The translations under genes were made by a program, and so were the position numbers. From NCBI GenBank assembly GCA_036475545.1, contig JAZGAE010000043.1, forward strand, positions 1 through 13,144: a DNA stretch of 13,144 nt. The letters run 5' to 3'. Source of the stretch: JAZGAE01 sp036475545 (GTDB lineage Bacteria > Pseudomonadota > Alphaproteobacteria > DATDPM01). Of this stretch, positions 1-6,709 are shown piece after piece; within the stretch, counting starts at the first letter, position 1, and each line of letters begins with the position of its first letter. The notes beneath the pieces are model-generated. The model was given only the letters and a program-made list of their open reading frames with translations, had not been told where the DNA came from and made no database searches.

Positions 1-102
1 GAAGAAGAAGGTCGAGCCGGCGATCCAGCCGAGCGCCGGCAGCAGCCCGGCAGGCGCTCGGTCGCGGGTCGGGTCGGGACGTCCGCCGATGGGGTCGGGC
101 AT
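1..102 (-). CDS. Possible 5' end of an unidentified gene (partial)
   Basis: A minus-strand frame opens with ATG at 102 and stays open for 34 codons to the window edge. It reads MPDPIGGRPDPTRDRAP and then turns hydrophobic (GLLPALGWIAGSTFFF), as would a short charged N-terminus followed by a first membrane segment. No strong Shine-Dalgarno is visible in front of the ATG; only a weak GGAAA is present. The product cannot be named from this fragment. If it is real, it is transcribed away from the GST gene and the palindromic element sits in the shared intergenic space. The call rests only on the open frame and the amphipathic-to-hydrophobic pattern, so confidence is low. Confidence 0.35.
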   Translation of the reverse strand, partial: MPDPIGGRPDPTRDRAPAGLLPALGWIAGSTFFF

Positions 103-163
103 GAAGGGTTTCCGCGCTTGGCCCGGCCGGGCCGGCGGGCGGCGCATGATCGGGCCGGGAAGG

Positions 164-188
164 CAGGGAAATCAAGGGGATTTCCCTG
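164..188. repeat. Short perfect inverted repeat (hairpin)
   Basis: CAGGGAAATC at 164-173 and its exact reverse complement GATTTCCCTG at 179-188 are separated by a 5-nt spacer. The ten perfect base pairs would give a stable hairpin on either strand. No T-tract follows on either side, so it is not a classical intrinsic terminator. It lies about 20 bp left of the large palindromic element but is not part of it by sequence. An operator or a bidirectional RNA hairpin are both possible. Confidence 0.6.
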
Positions 189-209
189 GACTGGCCGATT
201 CCGGGTCGC

Positions 210-477
210 CTAGAGCGCTATCCGGCCAGATGGAATCGTTTGACCGGGATGATTTTGCGCCGTGGCCAGGCGCGCTCCGCATGGCGATGTGGAGCATCGG
301 CACAGGGGCGCAACGACGCCACGGCGTAAAAGAACCCGGCCTTCGGTGGGGCAAAACAGCCCCTCGGGTTCGTCGCGCCGCTCGCCCGATGCCCCACATC
401 GCGCTTCGCGCCGCTCCTGCCCGAAAAGCCGTTTTGCCGCCATCAAATCGTTTCCATCTGGCCGGATAGTGCTCTAG
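210..477. repeat. Long palindromic (MITE-like) element, copy 1
   Basis: This is a 268-bp non-coding element with near-perfect terminal inverted repeats of 33-34 bp. The left arm starts CTAGAGCGCTATCCGGCCAG at 210 and the right arm ends with GGCCGGATAGTGCTCTAG at 477. The symmetry continues inwards: 284-300 pairs with 386-402 (16 of 17 positions), AACCC at 333-337 faces GGGTT at 366-370, and an apical GGGGC/GCCCC hairpin lies at 348-363. The whole element could therefore fold into one long imperfect hairpin. A second copy at 9655-9960 is close to 90% identical over most of its length by eye. No transposase is encoded, and reading frames through the element have no protein character. The length, terminal repeats and dispersed copies fit a non-autonomous mobile element or a hairpin repeat family. 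It ends 83 bp before the GST start codon and so may carry or disturb that gene's promoter. Confidence 0.8.
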
Positions 478-560
478 CGTCGGTGCCGCGGCTTGCGGCC
501 GTGCCCGGCGGGCTGGCGGGGGCCCGCGTCACGGAGCAACTGGGTTGGGACACGGACGGT

Positions 561-1265
561 ATGCCCGAGGTGGAGCTCATCAGCGCGAGGGTCTGCCCTT
601 TCGCCCAGAGGACGCGGCTGGCGCTGATGGAAAAGGACGTCGCCTTCAGGCTCATCGAGATCGACCTCGAAGCCAAGCCGGACTGGTTCCTGGAAGTCTC
701 GCCCTACGAGAAGGTTCCGGTCGTCAGGGTCGACGGCAACGTGGTATGGGAATCGGCGGCCATCAACGAATACCTCGAGGAGGTTTTCCCCGAGCCGCCG
801 CTCATGCCGCGCGAGCCCTATCCCAGGGCCTTGGCCCGGATCTGGATCGACTTCGCCAACGTCGTGCTTGTCCCGCTCTTCTACAAACTGCTGCTGGAGC
901 AGGCCCCGGCGCGCCAGCGCAAGCTCGCCGACAGGATGCGGCAGAAGCTCTCGTACATGGAGACCGAGGGCCTCGCCAAGACCCGATGCGGCGAGCAGGG
1001 CAAGCCCTATTGGTTCGGCGCCGCGCCGGGGCTCGTCGACGTCACGTTTTACCCGTTCTTCGAGCGTTGGCCCGCCATCGTCCACTACCGGGGCGTCGAG
1101 ATCCCGGCCGAATGCCCGCGGCTCAGGTTCTGGCTCGACGCCATGCGCGGGCGCGAGTCCGTCACGGCCATCGCCAACAGCGCGGAGTACTACATCCGCA
1201 ACTACGCGTCCTACGCGGACGGCAGCGCGAGCGGCATCACCGCCGAGGAAATGCGCGAGGCGTGA
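561..1265 (+). CDS. Glutathione S-transferase family protein (cysteine-type, omega-like)
   Basis: The 234-residue product has the two-domain GST layout. The N-terminal thioredoxin-like half (about 1-78) carries the CPFAQR motif at residues 12-17, the cis-proline segment KVPVVRVDG and the glutathione-binding ES pair in VWESAAINEYLEE. An all-helical C-terminal half follows. A cysteine in the CPFAQ position is typical of omega-class and dehydroascorbate-reductase-like GSTs, which act as cytosolic thiol transferases or glutathione-dependent reductases rather than classical conjugating enzymes; the substrate cannot be read from sequence. I chose ATG 561 because the fold begins directly after it. 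An in-frame GTG at 483 would add 26 residues without GST character and starts 6 bp from the palindromic element. The Shine-Dalgarno is weak. The gene converges on thiC with a 45-bp gap that contains no clear terminator. Confidence 0.9.
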   Translation: MPEVELISARVCPFAQRTRLALMEKDVAFRLIEIDLEAKPDWFLEVSPYEKVPVVRVDGNVVWESAAINEYLEEVFPEPPLMPREPYPRALARIWIDFANVVLVPLFYKLLLEQAPARQRKLADRMRQKLSYMETEGLAKTRCGEQGKPYWFGAAPGLVDVTFYPFFERWPAIVHYRGVEIPAECPRLRFWLDAMRGRESVTAIANSAEYYIRNYASYADGSASGITAEEMREA

Positions 1266-1310
1266 GGCCGCCCGGCCCCGCGTCGGTGGGTCTCAACCTG
1301 GCCGGCTCCG

Positions 1311-3140
1311 TCAGTCCTTGTTGGGCACGTAGATCTCGCCGCCCCCTTCCCGGAAGCGGGCCGACATCTCGGCCATCCCGGCCCTGGCAACCTCCCTCAC
1401 CTCCTGGGTGATCTTCATCGAGCAGAACCTGGGCCCGCACATCGAGCAGAAATGCGCGACCTTGGCCCCGTCGGCCGGCAGCGTCTCGTCGTGGAAGGCT
1501 TCCGCCGTCTCCGGATCGAGTGACAGGTTGAACTGATCGCGCCAGCGGAAGTCGAAGCGCGCGCGCGACAGCGCGTCGTCGCGCCGCCTGGCGCCCGGGT
1601 GGCCCTTGGCGAGATCGGCGGAATGCGCCGCGATCTTGTACGCAATGACGCCGTCCTTCACGTCGTCGCGGTCCGGCAACCCGAGATGCTCCTTCGGCGT
1701 CACGTAGCAGAGCATGGCGGTCCCGAACCAGCCGATCATGGCGGCGCCGATGGCGCTGGTGATGTGGTCGTATCCGGGCGCCACGTCCGTAGCCAGCGGC
1801 CCGAGGGTGTAGAAGGGCGCCTCGCGGCAGACTTCCAGCTGCCGGTCCATGTTCTCCTTGATCTTGTGCATCGGCACATGACCCGGCCCTTCGATAATGA
1901 CCTGGCAGTCGTGCTTCCAGGCGACACGGGTGAGCTCGCCGAGCGTCTCCAGCTCCGCGAACTGGGCGGCGTCGTTGGCGTCGGCGATGGAGCCCGGCCT
2001 CAGCCCGTCGCCCAGCGAGAAGCTGACGTCATAGGCCCGCATGATCTCGCAGATTTCCTCGAAGTGGGTGTAGAGGAAGCTCTCCTCATGGTGGGCGAGA
2101 CACCACTTGGCCATGATCGAGCCGCCGCGCGAGACGATGCCCGTGACGCGCTCGGCCGTGAGCGGGATGTAGGCGAGCCTGACGCCCGCGTGGATCGTGA
2201 AATAGTCCACGCCCTGCTCTGCCTGCTCGACGAGGGTGTCGCGGAAGATCTCCCAGGTCAGCTCCTCGGCGGCGCCGTCCACCTTCTCCAGGGCCTGGTA
2301 GATGGGAACGGTCCCGATCGGCACCGGCGCGTTGCGGATGATCCACTCGCGGATGTTGTGGATGTTCTCGCCGGTGGAGAGGTCCATCACCGTGTCCGCC
2401 CCCCAGCGGATCGCCCAGACCATCTTGTCAACCTCCTCGCCGACCGAGGAGGTCACCGCCGAGTTCCCGATGTTGGCGTTAACTTTGGTGAGGAAGTTGC
2501 GGCCGATGATCATCGGCTCCGATTCGGGGTGATTGACGTTTGCCGGCAGGATCGCGCGGCCCCTGGCGATCTCGTCGCGCACGAACTCAGGCGTCACGAG
2601 ATCCGGGATCGAGGCCCCGAACGGCTCGCCGTCGCGGACCTCACGGGCGCGCGCCTCTCGCCCCTCGTTCTCGCGCACGGCAACGTATTCCATCTCGGGC
2701 GTGACGATGCCGGCGCGCGCGTAAGCCATCTGCGTCACCGCCTTGCGCGCCTTCGCTCTTAAGGCGCGCCGGGCGGTGCCGGGAAAGGGCGGCACCGCCG
2801 CCTTTTGGCCCTTGCGGTAACCACTGTCGCTCGCTTGGGCGGCCCGGCCGCCGTGGGCTTCGGTGTCGCCCCGGGCGAGGATCCACTCAGCTCTCAGCGG
2901 GAGCACCCCGGCCGCGATGTCGATCGCGGCCTCGGAGTCCGTATAAGGCCCCGACGTGTCGTAGACGATCAGCGGCTCTTCCCCGGCCGAGGGCGAGACC
3001 GCTATTTCCCGCATCGCCACCCGCAGGTGGGGAGAGGCCGGATCGCTCACGTAGATCTTTCGCGAGCCCGGCAGCGGCGCGCAAGCGACGGCGAGATCGT
3101 CAGGAGCCTTGGCGACGGCGGATGACGTGCCTTCGGGCAT
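1311..3140 (-). CDS. thiC: Phosphomethylpyrimidine synthase (HMP-P synthase)
   Basis: ThiC converts 5-aminoimidazole ribotide to 4-amino-5-hydroxymethyl-2-methylpyrimidine phosphate, the pyrimidine branch of thiamine synthesis, using a radical-SAM [4Fe-4S] cluster. The 609-residue product is of normal length. It has the ThiC-associated N-terminal region (PLPGSRKIYV, PHLRVAMREI, about residues 22-46), the segment QMAYARAGIVTPEMEYVAVR, the core motifs NVNHPESEPMIIGRNF and TIHAGVRLAYIPL, and the cluster-binding CSMCGPRFC motif near the C-terminus (Cys565, Cys568, Cys573; CX2CX4C). ATG 3140 is chosen because AGGAGG ends 7 nt before it. A longer frame starting at 3329 would translate the riboswitch itself and is rejected. 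Expression is expected to be shut down by thiamine pyrophosphate through the upstream aptamer. The gene is monocistronic here and converges on the GST gene. Confidence 0.97.
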   Translation of the reverse strand: MPEGTSSAVAKAPDDLAVACAPLPGSRKIYVSDPASPHLRVAMREIAVSPSAGEEPLIVYDTSGPYTDSEAAIDIAAGVLPLRAEWILARGDTEAHGGRAAQASDSGYRKGQKAAVPPFPGTARRALRAKARKAVTQMAYARAGIVTPEMEYVAVRENEGREARAREVRDGEPFGASIPDLVTPEFVRDEIARGRAILPANVNHPESEPMIIGRNFLTKVNANIGNSAVTSSVGEEVDKMVWAIRWGADTVMDLSTGENIHNIREWIIRNAPVPIGTVPIYQALEKVDGAAEELTWEIFRDTLVEQAEQGVDYFTIHAGVRLAYIPLTAERVTGIVSRGGSIMAKWCLAHHEESFLYTHFEEICEIMRAYDVSFSLGDGLRPGSIADANDAAQFAELETLGELTRVAWKHDCQVIIEGPGHVPMHKIKENMDRQLEVCREAPFYTLGPLATDVAPGYDHITSAIGAAMIGWFGTAMLCYVTPKEHLGLPDRDDVKDGVIAYKIAAHSADLAKGHPGARRRDDALSRARFDFRWRDQFNLSLDPETAEAFHDETLPADGAKVAHFCSMCGPRFCSMKITQEVREVARAGMAEMSARFREGGGEIYVPNKD

Positions 3141-3147
3141 CGTGGGG

Positions 3148-3201
3148 CCTCCTTCACTAGGGCCTGCGAGGCGAACCGGGCGAAGCCGCAAAGGAAGGAG
3201 G
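3148..3201 (-). promoter_or_regulatory. thiC Shine-Dalgarno and likely SD-sequestering hairpin (riboswitch expression platform)
   Basis: On the minus strand the ribosome binding sequence GAAGGAGG (3155-3148) sits 7 nt before the thiC ATG. Its perfect 8-nt complement CCTCCTTC lies at 3201-3194, with a 38-nt loop between, so the two can pair and hide the ribosome binding site. The complement lies just downstream of the TPP aptamer, where an expression platform is expected. No run of T follows, which argues for translational rather than transcriptional control. The pairing is seen in the sequence; the ligand-dependent switching is inferred from how thiC riboswitches work in Gram-negative bacteria. 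Confidence 0.6.
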
Positions 3202-3243
3202 GGGGCCGAATCCGAGCGCCGTTTCGAATCATCGGCCTGTTCC

Positions 3244-3380
3244 GTTCCCTTCGCCGGCATTACCCGGATCAGGTTCAAAGGGTCACCACAATGACAAGTT
3301 GCCCCGCGCCGCCGCGAACCGGCCGCCAAGGCGGCTCACCGTGGTATCTCAGCCTCCACCAGGGAGGCTCCCCTAGGAAC
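3244..3380 (-). promoter_or_regulatory. TPP riboswitch (THI element) controlling thiC
   Basis: The minus strand carries the conserved TPP aptamer blocks in order. A closing P1 helix is formed by GTTCC (3380-3376) and GGAAC (3248-3244). P3 is GCCTCC/GGAGGC with a CTGGT loop, followed directly by the invariant CTGAGATACC. A variable stem GCCGCC-TT-GGCGGC lies at 3335-3322. The second conserved arm reads GACCCTTTGAACCTGATCC, then GGGTAATGCCGGCGAAGGGA. These match the family consensus for pyrimidine- and pyrophosphate-binding arms. The aptamer binds thiamine pyrophosphate and lowers thiC expression. About 100 nt separate it from the thiC start codon, enough for the SD-sequestering platform described separately. 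Confidence 0.96.
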
Positions 3381-3387
3381 GGGGGTC

Positions 3388-3416
3388 ATGGTCGTACAAG
3401 GGTCGATTCGGGTCAA
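3388..3416 (-). promoter_or_regulatory. Candidate sigma70 promoter for the thiC riboswitch transcript
   Basis: On the minus strand TTGACC (3416-3411) is followed after exactly 17 nt by GACCAT (3393-3388). The -35 box matches five of six consensus positions. The -10 box is weak but keeps the important second A and final T. Initiation about 7 nt downstream would fall at or near 3381, immediately before the first base of the riboswitch P1 helix at 3380. That fit is the main support. Confidence 0.5.
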
Positions 3417-3604
3417 GCGGGAATGCGACGCTTTCGAAACAAGTCGGGGCCCGCTCCCGTGGGCAGCGACGATTCGCTTCAGCATTGCGCCGAATTTGAC
3501 AATAATGGCCCGCGCGCGCCAAAACCGGTGCTAGTCTCGACGCAGCGCCTGCACGTGATGCTACTAAGTCGCTCACCAGTCATCTGCTAGCAACATCCTC
3601 GGTC
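3417..3604. other. Divergent thiC/permease intergenic region
   Basis: This gap separates the thiC promoter from the permease start. On the plus strand a TTGACA at 3496-3501 resembles a -35 box, but 17 nt later there is only CCAAAA. A separate TGCTAGTCT at 3529-3537 looks like an extended -10 with no matching -35. Either could drive the permease, and neither is convincing. No Shine-Dalgarno is visible directly before the permease ATG. I see no coding sequence, tRNA or further riboswitch here. Confidence 0.4.
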
Positions 3605-5449
3605 ATGTTCGCCATCGACCCATCATTTCTGATGTGGGCTACGCTGCTGCTTGGCGCGGCAGTGATCGTGCTCTACGCGGTCGAGAGGATCCCGCTGGAG
3701 CTGACCTCCCTCGGGTTGATCCTGTCGCTGCTGGTGCTGTTTCACGTTTTCCCGCTGCGCGGTGCCGACGGCGAGAACATCCTGGGCGCGGGAAGGCTGC
3801 TCGAAGGCTTCGCCAACCCTGCGTTGATCGCCGTGCTCGCGCTTCTCGTGGTCGGCCAGGGAATGGTGCGCACCGGCGCCCTCGACCGCGCCGCGCAGCT
3901 CGTGTTGCGGCTGAGCGGCGGGAACCTGGTGGCGTCGGTCGTCGTAACGCTGGTGCTGGTACTGGGGATCAGCGCGTTCCTCAACAATACCCCGGTGGTA
4001 GTGATCTTCATCCCGATCATGCAGGCGCTCTCGGAACGTTTCGGCCGGTCGGCGAGCAGATTCATGATGCCGCTGAGCTTCGCCGCGATTCTCGGGGGAA
4101 TGACGACGCTGATCGGGTCGAGCACGAACCTGCTCGTCTCCAGCTCGCTGATCGAGTTGGGCGAGCAGCCCTTCTCCTTTTTCACTTTCACCATTCCGGG
4201 AGTCATGCTGGCGGCGGTCGGCCTCGTCTACGTGCTTGTCATAGCGCCCCGCCTGTTGCCGGAGCGCGCGACCCTCGCGGGCAAGCTCGTTGCTGAAAGC
4301 GGCAAGCAGTTCATCGCCCAGATCACCGTGCCGGCGGACTCCAAACTAGTAGGCGAAAAGGCGGTGGCCGGACTGTTTCCGACACTGCGCGACGTCACGG
4401 TCAGGATGATCCAGCGCGGCGAGCATGCCGAACTTCCGCCCTTCGACGACTTCGCCCTGCGGGCCGGCGACGTCCTCATCGTCGCCGCCACGCGCAAGGC
4501 GCTCACCGGCGTGTTCGCGCTGGGGGCCGGGGTGCTGCAACCCGAGCTTCGCACGAACCCCAGGAGACGCGAAGAGAAGAAGGGGCCCTGGACCTCGGGC
4601 GATCAGATCCTGGCCGAGCTTATGGTGACACCCGCCTCGCGGCTCATCGGGCAGACCCTGGAGCAGATCGGCTTCCGCTACAGGTACCACTGCTTGGCGC
4701 TCGGCGTACAACGCCGCTCGCGGATGATCCGGGCGCGGATGACCGAAATCCCCTTGGAGGCGGGCGACGTATTGTTGGTCCAGGGACGGCAGGAGGACGT
4801 TCAGGCGCTGCGCGCCAACCGGGACATCTTGCCGATGGAATGGTTGACGACCGAGCTGCCCGCGCGGGAACAGGCGCGGCTTGCCGGGCTCATCTTGCTT
4901 TCGGTGGTCGGGCTTGCGGCCTTCGGCATCGTGCCCATCGTCATCGCGGCGGTGCTTGGAGCCACCGCCATGATCGGGCTGGGGGCGTTGAATATCCGCC
5001 AGGCGGCCCGCGCCATCGACCGCAGGATCGTTCTGCTGGTGGGCGCGGCGCTGGCGCTCGGGGCGGCGATGCAGGAAACGGGAGCCGCCGCTTATCTCGC
5101 CGGCGGGATCATCGACTTGTTCCAGGAGCCCGCTTGGGTGCTGTCGGCCCTCTTCCTGGTCGTCGCGCTGCTGACCAACGTGCTGAGCAACAACGCCTGC
5201 GCCGTCCTGTTCACGCCCATAGCGGTGAGCCTCGCGAAGGGGCTGGGAATCGACCCGATGGTGTTCGCCGTGACCGTCGTCTTCGCCGCCAACTGCTCAT
5301 TCGCCTCGCCGATCGGTTATCAGACCAACCTTATGGTCATGGGGCCGGGCCATTACCGCTTCGTCGACTTCGCGCGAGTGGGCCTGCCGCTGACGCTGTT
5401 GCTGTGGGTGACCTTCTCGATCTTCGCGCCGATCTACTATGGCCTGTGA
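3605..5449 (+). CDS. SLC13/DASS-family permease with two TrkA-C (RCK_C) domains
   Basis: This is a 614-residue inner-membrane transporter. The N-terminal membrane half (about 1-218) has the family signatures FLNNTPVVVIF (126-136) and GSSTNLLVS (171-179). A soluble central insert holds two RCK_C/TrkA-C domains (about 236-308 and 335-405). Each ends in the typical hydrophobic stretch after a glycine-aspartate, RAGDVLIVAA and EAGDVLLVQG. The C-terminal membrane half repeats the signatures as LSNNACAVLFTPIA (527-540) and SPIGYQTNLM (568-577). Known relatives move dicarboxylates, sulfate or other anions, usually coupled to sodium; the substrate here cannot be deduced. The RCK_C pair suggests gating or regulation by a small ligand. 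The start at ATG 3605 gives a complete first membrane helix but lacks a Shine-Dalgarno, so a leaderless or atypical start is possible. Divergence from the TPP-controlled thiC gene is notable but does not by itself imply a role in thiamine uptake. Confidence 0.93.
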   Translation: MFAIDPSFLMWATLLLGAAVIVLYAVERIPLELTSLGLILSLLVLFHVFPLRGADGENILGAGRLLEGFANPALIAVLALLVVGQGMVRTGALDRAAQLVLRLSGGNLVASVVVTLVLVLGISAFLNNTPVVVIFIPIMQALSERFGRSASRFMMPLSFAAILGGMTTLIGSSTNLLVSSSLIELGEQPFSFFTFTIPGVMLAAVGLVYVLVIAPRLLPERATLAGKLVAESGKQFIAQITVPADSKLVGEKAVAGLFPTLRDVTVRMIQRGEHAELPPFDDFALRAGDVLIVAATRKALTGVFALGAGVLQPELRTNPRRREEKKGPWTSGDQILAELMVTPASRLIGQTLEQIGFRYRYHCLALGVQRRSRMIRARMTEIPLEAGDVLLVQGRQEDVQALRANRDILPMEWLTTELPAREQARLAGLILLSVVGLAAFGIVPIVIAAVLGATAMIGLGALNIRQAARAIDRRIVLLVGAALALGAAMQETGAAAYLAGGIIDLFQEPAWVLSALFLVVALLTNVLSNNACAVLFTPIAVSLAKGLGIDPMVFAVTVVFAANCSFASPIGYQTNLMVMGPGHYRFVDFARVGLPLTLLLWVTFSIFAPIYYGL

Positions 5450-5545
5450 CCCGCGCCGGGGAGGGTGCTGGCGGTGCGCGCCCGTGCCACCGCCGACGGA
5501 CTACAAGGGGGGCCGCCGGCCGCCGGGCAAGCGGGTGAAAGGCCG
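5450..5545 (+). other. serC leader with GC-rich hairpin
   Basis: The 96 bp between the permease stop and the serC start contain GGCGGTG (5470-5476) and its complement CACCGCC (5488-5494), a 7-bp hairpin with an 11-nt loop. A second GC-rich self-complementary stretch lies at about 5511-5527. No T-tract follows. It could be a leader structure for serC or simply local GC richness. I could not match it to a known RNA class. Confidence 0.25.
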
Positions 5546-6709
5546 ATGAAGCCTACGGTTCGGCCGCGTGTCCCGAATTTCTCCTCGGGCCCCTGTCCGA
5601 AACCGCCAGGCTGGTCGCCGGAGCGGCTCGCCGGCGGGCTTTGCGGCCGCTCGCACCGCTCGAAGGCCGGCCGGGCGAGGCTCGGTGAAGTGGTGGAGCG
5701 CAGCCGCGGGCTGCTCGGAATTCCCGGGGACTACAGGATCGCCATCATGCCGGGCTCGGATACCGGCGCCATGGAGGCGGCGATGTGGTCGCTGTTGGGG
5801 GCCCGCGGCGTGGATGTCCTGGCCTGGGACAAGTTCGGCCAGGACTGGGCTGCCGACGTGGTGGAGCAACTGGAGGTCGCCGACGCGCGGGTGTTCCGCG
5901 CCCCTTACGGCGCGCTGCCGGATCTGTCCCAGTGGACCCCGGACCGCGACGTCGTTTTCACCTGGACGGGGACATCGGCGGGCACCTGCGTGCCGGATGG
6001 GGACTGGATCCCGCCGGACCGCGAGGGCCTCGCCATTTGCGACGCCACCGCTGCGGTCTTTGCCGTAGACCTCCCCTGGCGCAACCTCGATGTGGCGACC
6101 TATTCCTGGCAGAAGGTCATGGGGGGCGAGGCCCAGCACGGAATGTTGATCCTAGGCCCCAGGGCGGTGGCAAGGCTGGAGAGCTTCACGCCGCCCCGGC
6201 CGGTGCCGAAGCTGTTTCGGCTCACGCGCGACGGCCGGCTCGACGAGGAGATCTTTCGGGCGAGCACCATCAACACCCCGTCGATGTTGTGTGTCGAGGA
6301 TGCTCTCGCGTCGCTGCGGTGGATCGAGGACGTCGGTGGGCTCGGCGCCATGATCGAACGTGCGCGCCGGAACCGCGCGGTGCTGGACGCGTGGATTGCG
6401 CAGACGGACTGGGTGGACCATTTGCCGGAAGACCCGGCGACGCGCGCGCCTACGCCCGTGTGCATGCGCCTCGCGGGCCCGTTCTTCGGGTCCCTGGGCC
6501 CGGGCGAGCTGGAGGCCGCCGCCGCCCGCATCCCGGCACTCCTCGAGGCGGAGGAGGCGGCCTATGACGTGGGCGCCCATGAAACCGCCCCGCCGGGCCT
6601 GCGCGTCTGGACCGGGGGCATGGTGGAGACGGCGGATCTCGAGGCCCTGCTGCCATGGCTCGACTGGGCGTTCGAAGAGGTGCGCGGCGCCGCCGCGCGG
6701 CGCGCCTGA
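5546..6709 (+). CDS. serC: Phosphoserine aminotransferase (alphaproteobacterial/Methanosarcina type)
   Basis: SerC is a PLP-dependent class V aminotransferase that converts 3-phosphohydroxypyruvate and glutamate to phosphoserine in serine synthesis; it can also serve the PLP pathway. The 387-residue product begins with PNFSSGPCPKPPGW and GRSHRS, which characterise the branch found in alphaproteobacteria and Methanosarcina rather than the E. coli type. It carries the cofactor-binding segment PGSDTGAMEAAMWSLLG, the aspartate in AICDATAAVFA and the Schiff-base lysine Lys190 in YSWQKVMGG. ATG 5546 is chosen because the conserved N-terminus follows it directly. An upstream in-frame start at 5465 would add 27 residues of low-complexity sequence. 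The ribosome binding site is weak (GAAAGG). The usual partner serA does not follow; a 348-bp non-coding gap does. Confidence 0.95.
   Translation: MKPTVRPRVPNFSSGPCPKPPGWSPERLAGGLCGRSHRSKAGRARLGEVVERSRGLLGIPGDYRIAIMPGSDTGAMEAAMWSLLGARGVDVLAWDKFGQDWAADVVEQLEVADARVFRAPYGALPDLSQWTPDRDVVFTWTGTSAGTCVPDGDWIPPDREGLAICDATAAVFAVDLPWRNLDVATYSWQKVMGGEAQHGMLILGPRAVARLESFTPPRPVPKLFRLTRDGRLDEEIFRASTINTPSMLCVEDALASLRWIEDVGGLGAMIERARRNRAVLDAWIAQTDWVDHLPEDPATRAPTPVCMRLAGPFFGSLGPGELEAAAARIPALLEAEEAAYDVGAHETAPPGLRVWTGGMVETADLEALLPWLDWAFEEVRGAAARRA

Noticed and set aside
89..477. Open frames running through palindromic element copy 1, with equivalents in copy 2 at 9593-9961
   Set aside because: They occur on both strands because the element is symmetric, lack ribosome binding sites and differ in frame and content between the two copies. 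The elements look non-coding.
483..560. GTG 483 as GST start
   Set aside because: The added residues have no GST character, and the codon lies 6 bp from the end of the palindromic element.
1599..2762. A 387-codon open frame on the plus strand
   Set aside because: It is antisense to thiC, whose motifs are unambiguous. Its translation has the composition of a high-GC shadow frame.
3141..3329. Longer thiC start at 3329
   Set aside because: The extra 63 codons would translate the TPP aptamer. ATG 3140 has AGGAGG at ideal distance.
5450..5545. A known serC-leader RNA motif of alphaproteobacteria
   Set aside because: A hairpin is present, but I could not match it to a consensus from memory. A covariance-model search would decide.
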